Shown in pieces: positions 45,586-52,522 of a stretch of DNA of 52,522 nt. The stretch covers positions 1-52,522 of the forward strand of contig NZ_PYWB01000016.1 in NCBI RefSeq assembly GCF_003056345.1, written 5' to 3'. The stretch is from Devosia submarina. Lineage in GTDB: Bacteria; Pseudomonadota; Alphaproteobacteria; Rhizobiales; Devosiaceae. A program made the translations under genes and the position numbers. Position 1 is the stretch's first letter. Each line of letters begins with the position of its first letter. The notes beneath the pieces were generated by a model that saw only the letters and a program-made list of their open reading frames with translations, did not search any database and was not told where the DNA came from.

Positions 45586-46553
45586 CCAAAGCGATTATTG
45601 TCCACCAGACCGGCGGCCCTGAACAGCTCAGCTTCGAAGATCACTCGGTCGGCGAACCCGGCCCGGGCCAAGTCAAGCTGCGGCAGACGGCTATTGGCCT
45701 CAACTTCATCGACACCTATCAGCGCTCTGGACTCTACCCCATGCAGACGCCCTTTGTGGCGGGCAATGAAGGGGCAGGGGTCATCACCGCGCTTGGTGAA
45801 GGCGTAACCGATTTCAAGATCGGCGATCGCGTTGCCTACCAGGGACAGATCGGCGCCTATGCCACCGAACGGCTGGCTGCCGCCGAGCGCATGGTGCCCA
45901 TTCCCAAAGGCATTGATGACCAGACGGCAGCGGCCATTATGCTCAAGGGTCTCACCGCCTATTACCTGCTGCGCAAGACCTGGCCGCTCGCAAAGGGCGA
46001 AACCATTTTGTGGCATGCAGCCGCAGGCGGTGTCGGCCAGATCGCCACGCAATGGGCCAAGGCGCTGGGCGCAACAGTGATTGCCACAGCCGGCAGCGCC
46101 GAAAAGCTCGAGCTGGCCCGTGCGCAAGGCTGCGATCACGTCATCAACTACCGCACCGAAGACTTCGCTGCCCGGGTCAAGGAGATCACCGGTGGCAAGG
46201 GTGTGGACGTTGTTTATGACGGCGTCGGCAAGGCAACGTTTGAAGGCTCGCTCGATTGCCTGCGCCCTCGCGGCCTGATGGCCAGCTTCGGCAATGCCTC
46301 GGGCGTGGTGAGCATCCCTGATATCACCGTCCTTTCACGCAAGGGCTCGCTCTATGTCACCCGCCCCACAACGCTGCATTACCTCAGCACGCGCGAAGCC
46401 CTGCTGGAAGGTGCCCAGGAATTGTTCGCTGCCATCACCAATGGCAGCATCAAGGTGAACATCGGCAAGACCTTCCCCCTGAGCCAGGCCGCCGACGCCC
46501 ACCGCGCGCTCGAGGGCCGAGAGACCACAGGCTCGGTGGTTCTGCTGCCCTGA
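45582..46553 (+). CDS. NADPH:quinone oxidoreductase (zeta-crystallin type)
   Basis: A 323-residue zinc-independent medium-chain dehydrogenase/reductase that reduces quinones using NADPH. N-terminal GroES-like domain (FVAGNEGAGVITALGEGV), then the Rossmann fold with HAAAGGVGQIATQWAKALGA and the DVVYDGVGKATFEGSLDCL segment typical of QOR. Length matches the family. The ATG overlaps the terC stop, so the two are translationally coupled, although no functional link is evident. A GCGCCACGC/GCGTGGCGC hairpin (46566-46600) follows without a U-run. Confidence 0.93.
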   Translation: MTKAIIVHQTGGPEQLSFEDHSVGEPGPGQVKLRQTAIGLNFIDTYQRSGLYPMQTPFVAGNEGAGVITALGEGVTDFKIGDRVAYQGQIGAYATERLAAAERMVPIPKGIDDQTAAAIMLKGLTAYYLLRKTWPLAKGETILWHAAAGGVGQIATQWAKALGATVIATAGSAEKLELARAQGCDHVINYRTEDFAARVKEITGGKGVDVVYDGVGKATFEGSLDCLRPRGLMASFGNASGVVSIPDITVLSRKGSLYVTRPTTLHYLSTREALLEGAQELFAAITNGSIKVNIGKTFPLSQAADAHRALEGRETTGSVVLLP

Positions 46554-46624
46554 CACAGACCAGACGCGCCACGCCCGATCCACACTGGACAGCGTGGCGC
46601 TCTCCGGCTAAACGCACATCCCAC

Positions 46625-46714
46625 GGGTAGATGGCAGAGTGGTTGATTGCTCCGGTCTTGAAAACCGGCGAACGTGCAAGCGTTCCGGGGGTTCGAATCC
46701 CTCTCTACCCGCCA
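46625..46714 (+). tRNA. tRNA-Ser (anticodon UGA)
   Basis: A 90-nt class II tRNA: acceptor GGGTAGA/TCTACCC, anticodon stem CCGGT/ACCGG around CTTGAAA (anticodon TGA), a long variable arm (GAACGTGCAAGCGTTC), T-arm GGGGGTTCGAATCCCTC and encoded CCA (46712-46714). Accessory DNA begins directly after it, a common arrangement for integrated elements. No second copy of its 3' end was found in the window. Confidence 0.96.
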
Positions 46715-46866
46715 CCGCATCGATTTTGACAGCGAAAACAAGAGCTTAGCAACGGATAATTTATTTATCCTAACCTAGAGCCTAACTGTCGTTGTGCCAA
46801 GAAATCCCCAGCAATTCCGGGGCATTCTCGACAGTCCCGGCGAATCCATGGCACATGGGGGAACAT

Positions 46867-47379
46867 ATGGCCGCGACCAAATTGAGCAGTCCGAAAGTGA
46901 TTTTGCTGGTAGGACTAGGCTTTGTGGCAGGCCTAATCATATCTTCTGGGGCAATCATCAGATGGGGGAGTGACCTAGGCTCTGTCCTTGCTTCTCCCAA
47001 TACAGCTACCCTCCTAGCCGGCCTTGGAGGTGCCGCTCTCGGGGGTATTATCTCGTATTTCGTTGCACGGCAGACGTCCGCACAGACCTTACAAAGAGAT
47101 CACGAGGCCAGAGTAGCGAAGGAACATGCAGCCGCTCTCAGCGCAATGGTTACCACCATGCAGCTAGTCAACCGCGCTGCGTCGTGGAGCAGCATGATCG
47201 CTCGGGCAGAAAAAGAAGCGCAGGAGGATGAAGAAGGTCGGCCGCTCTGGGAGTATGTTCGTGCTTCGTCTGGCCAACACCATCCTGCCCGAGATATGAA
47301 CCGGCACTATTTCTGCCATTCATTGCAGCAGGTGCTTCGGATCTTGTTCACCGCTGTACGATTTATGCCGACAAGGTAG
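46867..47379 (+). CDS. Hypothetical membrane protein, possibly 5' half of a frameshifted gene
   Basis: A 170-residue frame with two N-terminal membrane helices (about 9-30 and 42-64) and then a charged helical region (ARQTSAQTLQRDHEARVAKEHAAAL). ATG 46867 follows GGGGGA at good spacing. The upstream 150 bp after tRNA-Ser contain a GGATAA/TTATCC hairpin (46754-46770) and a TGTGCCA/TGGCACA inverted repeat. The last 20-25 residues look out of character, and the next frame (47385) continues a helical pattern after a frame shift. Not recognised as any family. Confidence 0.55.
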   Translation: MAATKLSSPKVILLVGLGFVAGLIISSGAIIRWGSDLGSVLASPNTATLLAGLGGAALGGIISYFVARQTSAQTLQRDHEARVAKEHAAALSAMVTTMQLVNRAASWSSMIARAEKEAQEDEEGRPLWEYVRASSGQHHPARDMNRHYFCHSLQQVLRILFTAVRFMPTR

Positions 47380-47384
47380 ACGCT

Positions 47385-47687
47385 ATGGACGCCGCATTTG
47401 CCGCCTACAGCAGAGATCGGATCGAACTCGAGCATCTCCTCGCGAAGTATACCAAGTTCAAGGGCAGCAAAGCCCACACCAGCATCACGGACGATGAAGA
47501 TGTGGCTGTTGCAAACTTTAAATCGAAGCAGCTCGATATCTTGGGCATAGCTGAACATTCGCGTCAGGATGCAGCCGAGGGCATACAGATAAGCGCTGAC
47601 ATGGATGCAGCCTTCAAGCGGTATTTCGGCCCCAAGGCAAACTTCAGCCTCAGTGTAATCGAACCCGAAAATACTAAGGCTGCCTAG
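47385..47687 (+). CDS. Hypothetical protein, possibly 3' half of the preceding gene
   Basis: A 100-residue hydrophilic, helical frame starting MDAAFAAYSRDRIELEHLL. It begins five bases after the upstream stop, with no clear SD. Reading its frame further upstream gives an open stretch (...CTIYADKVDAMDAAF), consistent with one original protein interrupted by a frameshift near 47290-47370. No domain is recognised. Confidence 0.45.
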   Translation: MDAAFAAYSRDRIELEHLLAKYTKFKGSKAHTSITDDEDVAVANFKSKQLDILGIAEHSRQDAAEGIQISADMDAAFKRYFGPKANFSLSVIEPENTKAA

Positions 47688-47690
47688 GAG

Positions 47691-47824
47691 GGCGGTACGC
47701 ACTGGTTTGCACCTGCGTACTTTGCGCGAACTGCGTACCTCTGATTATCGAAATCAAACGCTGGAAAACCATGCGGTGCCAAGGGCTTAAGTGCCTTTGA
47801 ATAGGCGGTTCGCACCTGCGTAAA
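47691..47824. repeat. Short iterated motif (GCACCTGCGTA-like)
   Basis: Imperfect repeats: GGCGGTACGCACTGG (47691), TTTGCACCTGCGTAC (47706-47720), a nearby GCGAACTGCGTACC, and TTCGCACCTGCGTAAA (47809-47824), all in a non-coding stretch between the hypothetical gene and the HNH gene. They may be an att core, protein-binding sites or decayed repeats. Confidence 0.4.
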
Positions 47825-47917
47825 TCATAGCAGAGGAAGAAATTTGCGCGTGATAACCCGGCCCGTCTAGAGAAGTGGCCTGAATTGAAGGTCTTGGCCC
47901 GCCCCCTAGGCAGTCGG

Positions 47918-48214
47918 CTAGTCGTCGAGGCCAATGGCGTGACTGGCGCTGCCGTTCTCTAGTCGCTGCTTATGCGTGTTGTGGCAGGGATCGGCACATA
48001 GCGTCTGGAGTGGGCCAGCCCAAAAAGCAGCCCCCTTTCCGTTGTGCCTTTCCACGTGATCGCAGAACAGCTTGCTTGTGCCGCCTCGCAGCCGGCCGCA
48101 TATCTGACAGGTGAAGAGGTCGCGGACCAGCACAGACCATCTTAGCTTCTGCCACCGTGCGGTCTTGTACCACTTGCGATAGGCTTCATCATTGCTGCGG
48201 CCTGGGCGTACCAT
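47918..48214 (-). CDS. HNH endonuclease (phage-type)
   Basis: A 98-residue HNH nuclease. Visible are the lead-in YKTARWQKLRWSVLVRDLFTC, the zinc-knuckle CxxC (Cys36, Cys39), the catalytic-type DH in CDHVERH (residues 51-57) and CADPCHNTHKQ, which supplies the final Cys/His and Asn. Such stand-alone HNH proteins lie beside terminase genes in many tailed phages and help DNA packaging. Here no terminase follows; the neighbours are prophage fragments, so it is probably a leftover. Confidence 0.85.
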   Translation of the reverse strand: MVRPGRSNDEAYRKWYKTARWQKLRWSVLVRDLFTCQICGRLRGGTSKLFCDHVERHNGKGAAFWAGPLQTLCADPCHNTHKQRLENGSASHAIGLDD

Positions 48215-48280
48215 GGGCGCTGCCGTACGGATCAGCGGGGGGGAGCGTGCCTATCCTAGGCTTCAGCATCTTGAGCGGCA

Positions 48281-48655
48281 TTATTCGCCGCTATCATGAG
48301 AAGGCACTACCTTGAAGCGGGGCGTGTCTGGGGTGTTCTCGTAGTCAGTGAGGCCTCCGACAATGTTAGCGATACGCTCTAGGCTCGCTCCGATCTCAGG
48401 CTCCATTACTCTTGCTTGCTGTCGATGGCCCTGGGCAACAATCTCAATCAGATGATCCCACTCTTCGACGTTGCCTGCGGCAGCGTGTCTGATGGCACTT
48501 GGCACGGCACGCAGCACCGTCTCAAGCGCAGTAGCATGTTCAGTCAGCCAGTTGATCCGCGATGCCTGCGCATCAATCTGCTTTTGCTGGGCAGAGATGA
48601 CATTGGCCAGTTGCTGGATTAGCTCGTGCGTCGTGCCTTCTAATTCCATCGTCAC
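48281..48655 (-). CDS. Hypothetical phage-associated protein
   Basis: A 124-residue helical protein, with an N-terminal coiled-coil-like stretch (ELIQQLANVISAQQKQIDAQASRINWL) and an acidic middle. Its start overlaps the stop of the tape-measure fragment by 4 bp (48652-48655), so the two genes were part of one transcript. No known family is recognised; a tail or host-interaction accessory role would be a guess. Confidence 0.6.
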   Translation of the reverse strand: MTMELEGTTHELIQQLANVISAQQKQIDAQASRINWLTEHATALETVLRAVPSAIRHAAAGNVEEWDHLIEIVAQGHRQQARVMEPEIGASLERIANIVGGLTDYENTPDTPRFKVVPSHDSGE

Positions 48656-49071
48656 CCCATCCTTCGCTGCATGTCCAAGTTCCAGCCAGGCAGAGCCTTC
48701 CTGACTTCCCTAACGGAATTGTCTGCGAACTGCTTGGCAATGGCACCAACATCGTTGAGCGACATGGCACCGGCAAGGGAAATGTTCTGGTTCATGACGA
48801 CCGTATTGCCGCCATTAGCCCGATTGGCTGAGTGGTCAAGCAACGTTTCATTCGGGTGCATCATCGCAAGGAACCCACCCTGGCCATCCAAACCTCCAGC
48901 CCGGGCTCCAGTGCCAGTGAAGCCTCCACCGGCAAAGGATGGCAGGCCGAATAGCTTCCCGATCCCTGCAAACAGCCCACCACCACCGCCAAAGCCGCTG
49001 AAGAGGGCATTGAAGCCCTGATCAATGAAAAGGTCGGCCAGCTTGCCCAGCAACTGCCCTATGGCGTCCAT
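48652..49071 (-). pseudogene. C-terminal remnant of a phage tail tape-measure protein
   Basis: From ATG 49071 the frame encodes about 139 residues: LLGKLADLFIDQGFNALFSG, a poly-Gly segment, then FAGGGFTGTGARAGGLDGQGGFLAMMHPNETLLDH. This is the typical C-terminal end of tail length tape-measure proteins in phages of this order. Intact proteins have many hundreds of residues, and upstream of 49071 the frame is open to 49206 but unlike the family, so the large N-terminal part is missing. Strong evidence of a deleted prophage. Confidence 0.75.
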
Positions 49072-49875
49072 GATGAGGAGCGTCGCTGCGGAACTGCGGA
49101 ACCTGCGGGTCCCCCTTTTTGGGGGGCCGAAGTCCCGCGGTACTGCAAAGAGTGTATCACCTAATTGGCAGCATGCACCTGCTGTGGGCGACGAACCTAA
49201 ACGCACAGGTTTGAAGTTCCTGTGGACATAGAAGCAGCGGAAGCCTGGCTTATTCCGGTTCGGTAAAGCGAGCGAATTTCTGTGCCGTACCGGTATAGCA
49301 GGCGGCTCAAGGTGGACAACTTTGAGCCTGCTTGATGATCATCCACAAATCACGGTTTGTGCAGTCAATGCGATTTTCAGACTAGAGGCTTAGTTAACCC
49401 CCCAGCGATAGTCCTGTGGGTTTCTCTTCGCGGAAAGAGCGCCACCTTCTGGGTGACGCCAATGCATCAGATTACAAGAATGGCAACGAGCAGAAGCACA
49501 TACATGCAGGCCGCGACGTTGACATTCACGTTGATGCGTACCGTTAGGAACTTGCGCATGGCGCCGGTCTCCGAACGGGTAGTGCACTACCCAATTAAGG
49601 GGAGCGGAGTATGTTTTTCGTGCCCTTGCTGGCACTAAACCTTCTCGCGCTAGCAACGAGCCGATCATCCGACTGTTCGTGAAGTCATCCGACAGCGTCA
49701 CAGCCATTAGCCCCACTTTCCCGGTGGGACATAGGGCCTGGAATGACCCTCAGCCGATCGTTGGGCAGAATGCTCAGTTGGCGCAAGCGCTCCGAGTTCA
49801 TCCGTCTATTGGCTGTTTCAAGATGATCAGCCTCCTGTTGATGGGAGTCCAGCGTCAAGCTGAGGTTCTGCACAA
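49072..49875. other. About 800-bp stretch without a supported gene, inside the prophage remnant
   Basis: A C-rich/G-rich hairpin (GGTCCCCC...GGGGGGCC, about 49108-49128) lies near the broken end of the tape-measure fragment. Two overlapping frames of 93 (plus, 49357) and 108 codons (minus, 49716) show no domain, no good SD and unlikely composition. The stretch separates minus-strand tail fragments from the plus-strand HNH module and probably marks the deletion junction. Confidence 0.5.
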
Positions 49876-50232
49876 TTGCCTAAGTTGACCGTCCTCAAGC
49901 CGAGACTGAACAAGCTTCCTCCGCGCCTCTCCACACCTCGTGAAGTCCGAGACACCAAGTACAGCCCAGACGCAACAGTGCGCGGTTGGCATCAATCGAC
50001 CAGGTGGCAGAAGCTCAGGCAGGCAGTGCTAGAGCGGGATCTCTACACCTGCCAGCACACAGGCGTTCTGCTGAGTGGTAAGGCGCCGGCACCGAACAGC
50101 GCTGTTGTGCACCACAAGGTGCCGCACAAGGGCGATGAGCAGCTGTTCTGGGACATTAACAACCTCGAAGCGGTGTCGAAGGAATGGCACGACAGCGAGG
50201 CGCAGAGGGAAGAACGCAATGGCCAAGCTTGA
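49876..50232 (+). CDS. HNH endonuclease (phage terminase-associated type)
   Basis: A 118-residue protein from TTG 49876. It opens MPKLTVLKPRLNKL, the usual start of HNH proteins encoded next to phage terminases, then WHQSTRWQKLRQAVLERDLYTC. The catalytic pattern VVHHKVPHKG ... NNLEAVSKEWHDSEAQ supplies HH, N and H. The first knuckle keeps only one Cys (CQHTG), so zinc binding may be altered. It overlaps the next small frame; the expected terminase genes are absent, consistent with a truncated prophage. Confidence 0.85.
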   Translation: MPKLTVLKPRLNKLPPRLSTPREVRDTKYSPDATVRGWHQSTRWQKLRQAVLERDLYTCQHTGVLLSGKAPAPNSAVVHHKVPHKGDEQLFWDINNLEAVSKEWHDSEAQREERNGQA

Positions 50233-50443
50233 GCCCGAGAGTCTTGAGCAATGGATCGCTGATGCAATGGAGGATGAACTTGGCAGGCGCCTCGTTGCCA
50301 TTGATGAGGCGCGGCTAGTTGAGCCTGGTCACTGCATGCGCGGTGCACTGCCGCGAATAGATGACCTACTCGACATGTACTCAATCACGCGAGTCTTCTT
50401 CCACGGTGAAGGCAAGGCATGGAAGGGCGGACTGCTCGGCTGA
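50219..50443 (+). CDS. Hypothetical phage-associated protein
   Basis: A 74-residue acidic protein starting MAKLEPESLEQWIADAMEDELG. The ATG lies 14 bp inside the end of the HNH gene, with GAGGGAAGA ahead of it. This is the position that often carries a terminase small subunit, but the sequence is too short and shows no recognisable terminase motif. Unknown. Confidence 0.5.
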   Translation: MAKLEPESLEQWIADAMEDELGRRLVAIDEARLVEPGHCMRGALPRIDDLLDMYSITRVFFHGEGKAWKGGLLG

Positions 50444-50595
50444 GCCTTAGAGGGGCGGTCAAAACTTCCCAAGGCCCTCTCCTTCTGCACCCGCAGCTCC
50501 CCCACGCACAGATCTTTTCCCGCCTATAAAAAACGTGTGAAGCACAGCGAAGCTCTTTTTTGGCTGCTTAGATGGGAATATTGGGAGGGCGACTT

Positions 50596-51069
50596 TCACA
50601 AAAGATACTGCGCAAGCGTAGCTGTATCGATCGATTGCGCAGCACAACCTCTGGAGGTCACTACCGCAAACACAGGCGGCTGCGCGGCCGGATAAAAATA
50701 GTTCGCAAGTTTGTGCCAGAAGTAACCGAGCTTGGTCAGCAGAACAGGCTGTTCCTGGTAGACCCTGCCGTCATAGACATAGCCCAGTGCCTGTTGTCCC
50801 TTATGGGCAACCATAGATGATTGATGCCAGCCCAGCGGAGACACTGTGGTGACCACGATACGGCAGTCATCCTTGCTGGCGACCCATAAGGGACTTTCCA
50901 GCCACCCTTGTTCTGTGAGGGTAAAGCCATCCTCCCCGAGAGCTCTGAGCAGCGAACTGGTGCTCAGCCGTTCATTCGGCTGATCAGCAGCGGCGCCATG
51001 CCAGGCCTTCAAGCTAAGGCTCGCCCCGAGCAGAAGGATGAGTGCCAGCCTAGCCCAACGTAATGGCAT
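50596..51069 (-). CDS. Exosortase-linked membrane-anchored protein of unknown function
   Basis: 157 residues from ATG 51069. An N-terminal membrane helix (about 6-22) is followed by a mainly extracytoplasmic domain with two cysteines, in DDCRIVVTTVSPLGWHQSS and TSRGC, that could form a disulfide, and an aromatic stretch KLGYFWHKLANYFYPAAQPP. The start lies about 20 bp inside the end of the exosortase gene, indicating coupling. The position resembles that of EpsI-type proteins next to many exosortases, but I do not see the EpsI pattern. A longer frame to 51150 would overlap the exosortase by about 100 bp and is not preferred. Function unknown. Confidence 0.65.
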   Translation of the reverse strand: MPLRWARLALILLLGASLSLKAWHGAAADQPNERLSTSSLLRALGEDGFTLTEQGWLESPLWVASKDDCRIVVTTVSPLGWHQSSMVAHKGQQALGYVYDGRVYQEQPVLLTKLGYFWHKLANYFYPAAQPPVFAVVTSRGCAAQSIDTATLAQYLL

Positions 51070-51901
51070 CACGCCGCGCCGCAAACCAGCCGATAGCCGC
51101 AATGGCCATTGTCGTAAGCCAACCGGCAATACTGGCGCCCACCTCTCCATGAATTAGCCCGTAATGCTCAGGGTAATAGCCGATCAGGCTGATGCGGGTG
51201 ACGTTGATTACCACGACAAGCACGCAGGCGAGCGCGCCCAGGCCAAGCTTTGCTGATGACCACCTGCCGGAGGTGACATTTACCACACCCACAAGGGCCA
51301 GGATGGCCAGCGAAAGATTGGTGAAGGAGGAGCAGCCCGGAGCGATCCACATGGAGCCTGATCCATCGGCAAAGGGGACGATGTTGCCGTCCGGATCGGT
51401 GCCAACCGCCAGGGAAACGAGTGTGGCATCGATTGCGAGAATAACCTCGTTGAAGAAGCTCATAAAAACGCGTGCCCAGAACATCGGGATGGTCACCGCC
51501 AAAAGGATCGTGGCACCGCGCCGCATCGGGCTACCTGGAGGTGACCCAGTGAAGAGGCACAGCACCAAGGCGCTGACGGCGAACCAGCTCAGATCAGGTA
51601 CCGGCACGAGCATGGCGATGCCGGCAGCAGAGGCGAGTGCCCAGTCAAGCCGGTTCGTTCCGACTGCGGGGGAGCGCCAAAGGAGCAATAGGCCCGCGCC
51701 GAGCGCGAGCCAAACAAAGACGCTCACGCCGAAACTGTTCAGCGTCGCCGAGAGAATGCCCTGCTCAGCGACGGCGGCACCCACATTTCTTGATAGGGCA
51801 TTGCTAGCACCGACGGCGATTAGGCTGCTGAAGAGGATGGGACGACTCGTGTCCCGGCTTTCCGCGAAGAGCAGAGCGCTGGACGCCCGGAAACTGCTCA
51901 C
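51050..51901 (-). CDS. Exosortase/archaeosortase-family transpeptidase
   Basis: A 283-residue polytopic membrane protein with about eight helices. The family catalytic triad is visible: Cys190 in IAPGCSSFTNLSL, Arg236 in VINVTRISLIG and His251 in YGLIHGEVGA. These proteins cut C-terminal tripartite sorting tails and are thought to join the substrate to an envelope or extracellular component. The start is GTG 51901, in a 4-bp GTGA overlap with the stop of the small substrate gene. The protein is not fused to the EpsI-type domain found in some exosortases. The subfamily (Xrt letter) is not assigned. Confidence 0.88.
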   Translation of the reverse strand: MSSFRASSALLFAESRDTSRPILFSSLIAVGASNALSRNVGAAVAEQGILSATLNSFGVSVFVWLALGAGLLLLWRSPAVGTNRLDWALASAAGIAMLVPVPDLSWFAVSALVLCLFTGSPPGSPMRRGATILLAVTIPMFWARVFMSFFNEVILAIDATLVSLAVGTDPDGNIVPFADGSGSMWIAPGCSSFTNLSLAILALVGVVNVTSGRWSSAKLGLGALACVLVVVINVTRISLIGYYPEHYGLIHGEVGASIAGWLTTMAIAAIGWFAARRDAITLG

Positions 51902-52149
51902 CCGTCGGCCCGATCCGAACGACGCTTGCGGGACCTAACATAGGCAATCCCCCCGACCACCGCTACAAGCGGTAGGCCGATTCCTGCTACAGGCCCGGGG
52001 GCCCCTAATTGCGGGCCGCCGTTGCCCTGACCTCTGCCATTGCCGTTTTGGCTGTTATTGCCGTGGCCGTTTCCTTGTCCCTGGGCAAGCGCCGGGCCAG
52101 CGACAAGTGCAAGAGCGAACGCCACGCCGAGAACACTTAGCTTGTTCAT
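51898..52149 (-). CDS. Small secreted Gly/Asn/Gln-rich protein with exosortase sorting tail
   Basis: 83 residues from ATG 52149; a near-consensus SD TAGGAGGT lies six bases upstream. Signal peptide 1-22 (GPALA|QG). The mature low-complexity segment (about 23-48, repeats of GNG/GQG/NGN) lacks cysteine. The C-terminal tail has the three parts of an exosortase signal: motif PGPVAGIGLP (51-60), a short hydrophobic helix (about 61-71) and an RSRKRR basic end (72-77). Its stop overlaps the exosortase start. The likely dedicated substrate of that enzyme; the fate of the mature protein is unknown. A longer frame to 52248 has no SD. Confidence 0.85.
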   Translation of the reverse strand: MNKLSVLGVAFALALVAGPALAQGQGNGHGNNSQNGNGRGQGNGGPQLGAPGPVAGIGLPLVAVVGGIAYVRSRKRRSDRADG

Positions 52150-52395
52150 GATTGACCTCCTAGGTGGAGGCACGCTGCGCCCAGTGGCTTCATGGCACAA
52201 CCGACCAATTGATTTACCGTCTAAGCTGTATCGAGTTGTGGACAGCATTCAGCGAAGACAATCACTTACGAGGGCCGGTGTATCGCACGATCTGTGTCAA
52301 ACTGGTGGAGACCGTGGAGCTACTGCCGGCAGCCAGTTTCGCAGTAGCAATCCGTCTAAATCAACACCTCGAAGAAAGACTGCGCACTCAATCGC

Positions 52396-52522
52396 TGGAG
52401 TGCGCCCCGTTTCACCGGACAGGCGGCGATTGGGTTTAAGCACTGAGGCGCAGGAACTCTCGTGGTGAGCGGAACTTGAGCCCGGAGTGCGGGTGAACCT
52501 CACAGTAGTCCTCGATCCATCC
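52396..52522 (-). mobile_element. IS3-family insertion sequence, 3' end (cut by window edge)
   Basis: The element begins at 52396 with TGGAGTGCGCCC and ACCGGACA, the counterpart of the inverted repeat ending at 127, and continues past the window. Its orientation equals that of the left copy. It lies about 250 bp upstream of the exosortase substrate gene. That interval (52150-52395) shows only the substrate SD and presumed promoter; I see no gene in it. Confidence 0.8.
52436..52522 (-). CDS. IS3-family transposase OrfB, C-terminal fragment (partial)
   Basis: The last 28 codons of a DDE transposase: GWIEDYCEVHPHSGLKF, then RSPREFLRLSA and TAA at 52436-52438. The (N/E)xxHPHSxLxxxSPREF pattern is the usual end of IS3-family OrfB integrase-core proteins. 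Together with the OrfA start at the left edge it suggests both edges belong to copies of one element. Confidence 0.8.
   Translation of the reverse strand, partial: GWIEDYCEVHPHSGLKFRSPREFLRLSA

Noticed and set aside
49357..49716. Overlapping frames of 93 and 108 codons as genes
   Set aside because: No domain, unusual composition and no convincing ribosome-binding site; the stretch looks like a deletion junction.
46625..50600. Duplicated tRNA-Ser 3' end as attR
   Set aside because: I could not find a second copy of the T-arm/acceptor sequence downstream in the window.

Overview
The window reads as chromosomal DNA of an alphaproteobacterium of the order Hyphomicrobiales, perhaps a Devosia-like lineage. 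This is inferred from gene content and synteny (pyrB-pyrC'-plsY-dprA, sufS2BCDS1TA with an Irr-type box, glmU-glmS-recG, sdhE-mfd, clpS-clpA, IalB) and from high GC; no database search was run. Both ends of the window are ends of one type of IS3-family insertion sequence in the same orientation. Exactly 127 bp of IS is present at each side, so the window looks like a complete short-read contig broken at a repeated IS.

Layout. 1-127: IS end. 151-5783 (minus): EamA transporter, dprA, plsY, a dihydroorotase-like pseudoenzyme, pyrB, ruvX. 5835-9199 (plus): degenerate metallo-beta-lactamase-like protein, gatC, GNAT, gatA and a small conserved-looking protein. 9251-11294 (minus): tyrS and an alpha/beta hydrolase. 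11580-18673 (plus): a complete SUF iron-sulfur cluster operon, preceded by a candidate Irr (ICE) box, followed by aroA. 20017-24986 (minus): diguanylate cyclase, DEAD-box RNA helicase, parE. 25169-31109 (plus): small secreted protein, a candidate Phe-leader attenuator region, ABC-F ATPase, clpS, clpA. 31414-32897 (minus): membrane protein, tRNA-Lys, coiled-coil membrane protein. 33040-36220 (plus): glmU-glmS. 36351-38459 (minus): recG. 38584-43194 (plus): sdhE-mfd and ialB. 43372-44544 (minus): ubiquinone-type hydroxylase. 44713-46553 (plus): terC-qor, then tRNA-Ser.

From about 46.7 kb, just after tRNA-Ser(UGA), the character changes to accessory DNA: a possibly frameshifted membrane protein gene, two HNH endonuclease genes, the C-terminal end of a phage tail tape-measure protein and unrecognised small genes. 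This looks like a decayed prophage. Between it and the right-hand IS lies a compact three-gene locus (50596-52149, minus). It encodes a small secreted Gly/Asn/Gln-rich protein with a PGPVAGIGLP-TM-Arg/Lys C-terminal sorting tail, an exosortase-family transpeptidase whose GTG start overlaps the substrate stop (GTGA), and an unrecognised membrane-anchored partner overlapping the exosortase end. This dedicated substrate-sorting enzyme-partner cassette is the most interesting system in the window.

Intergenic spaces carry at least three families of palindromic repeats (REP/RIME-like), two of them inside the suf operon. Most other genes are housekeeping: pyrimidine synthesis, translation, Fe-S assembly, cell-wall precursor synthesis, DNA repair and proteolysis.
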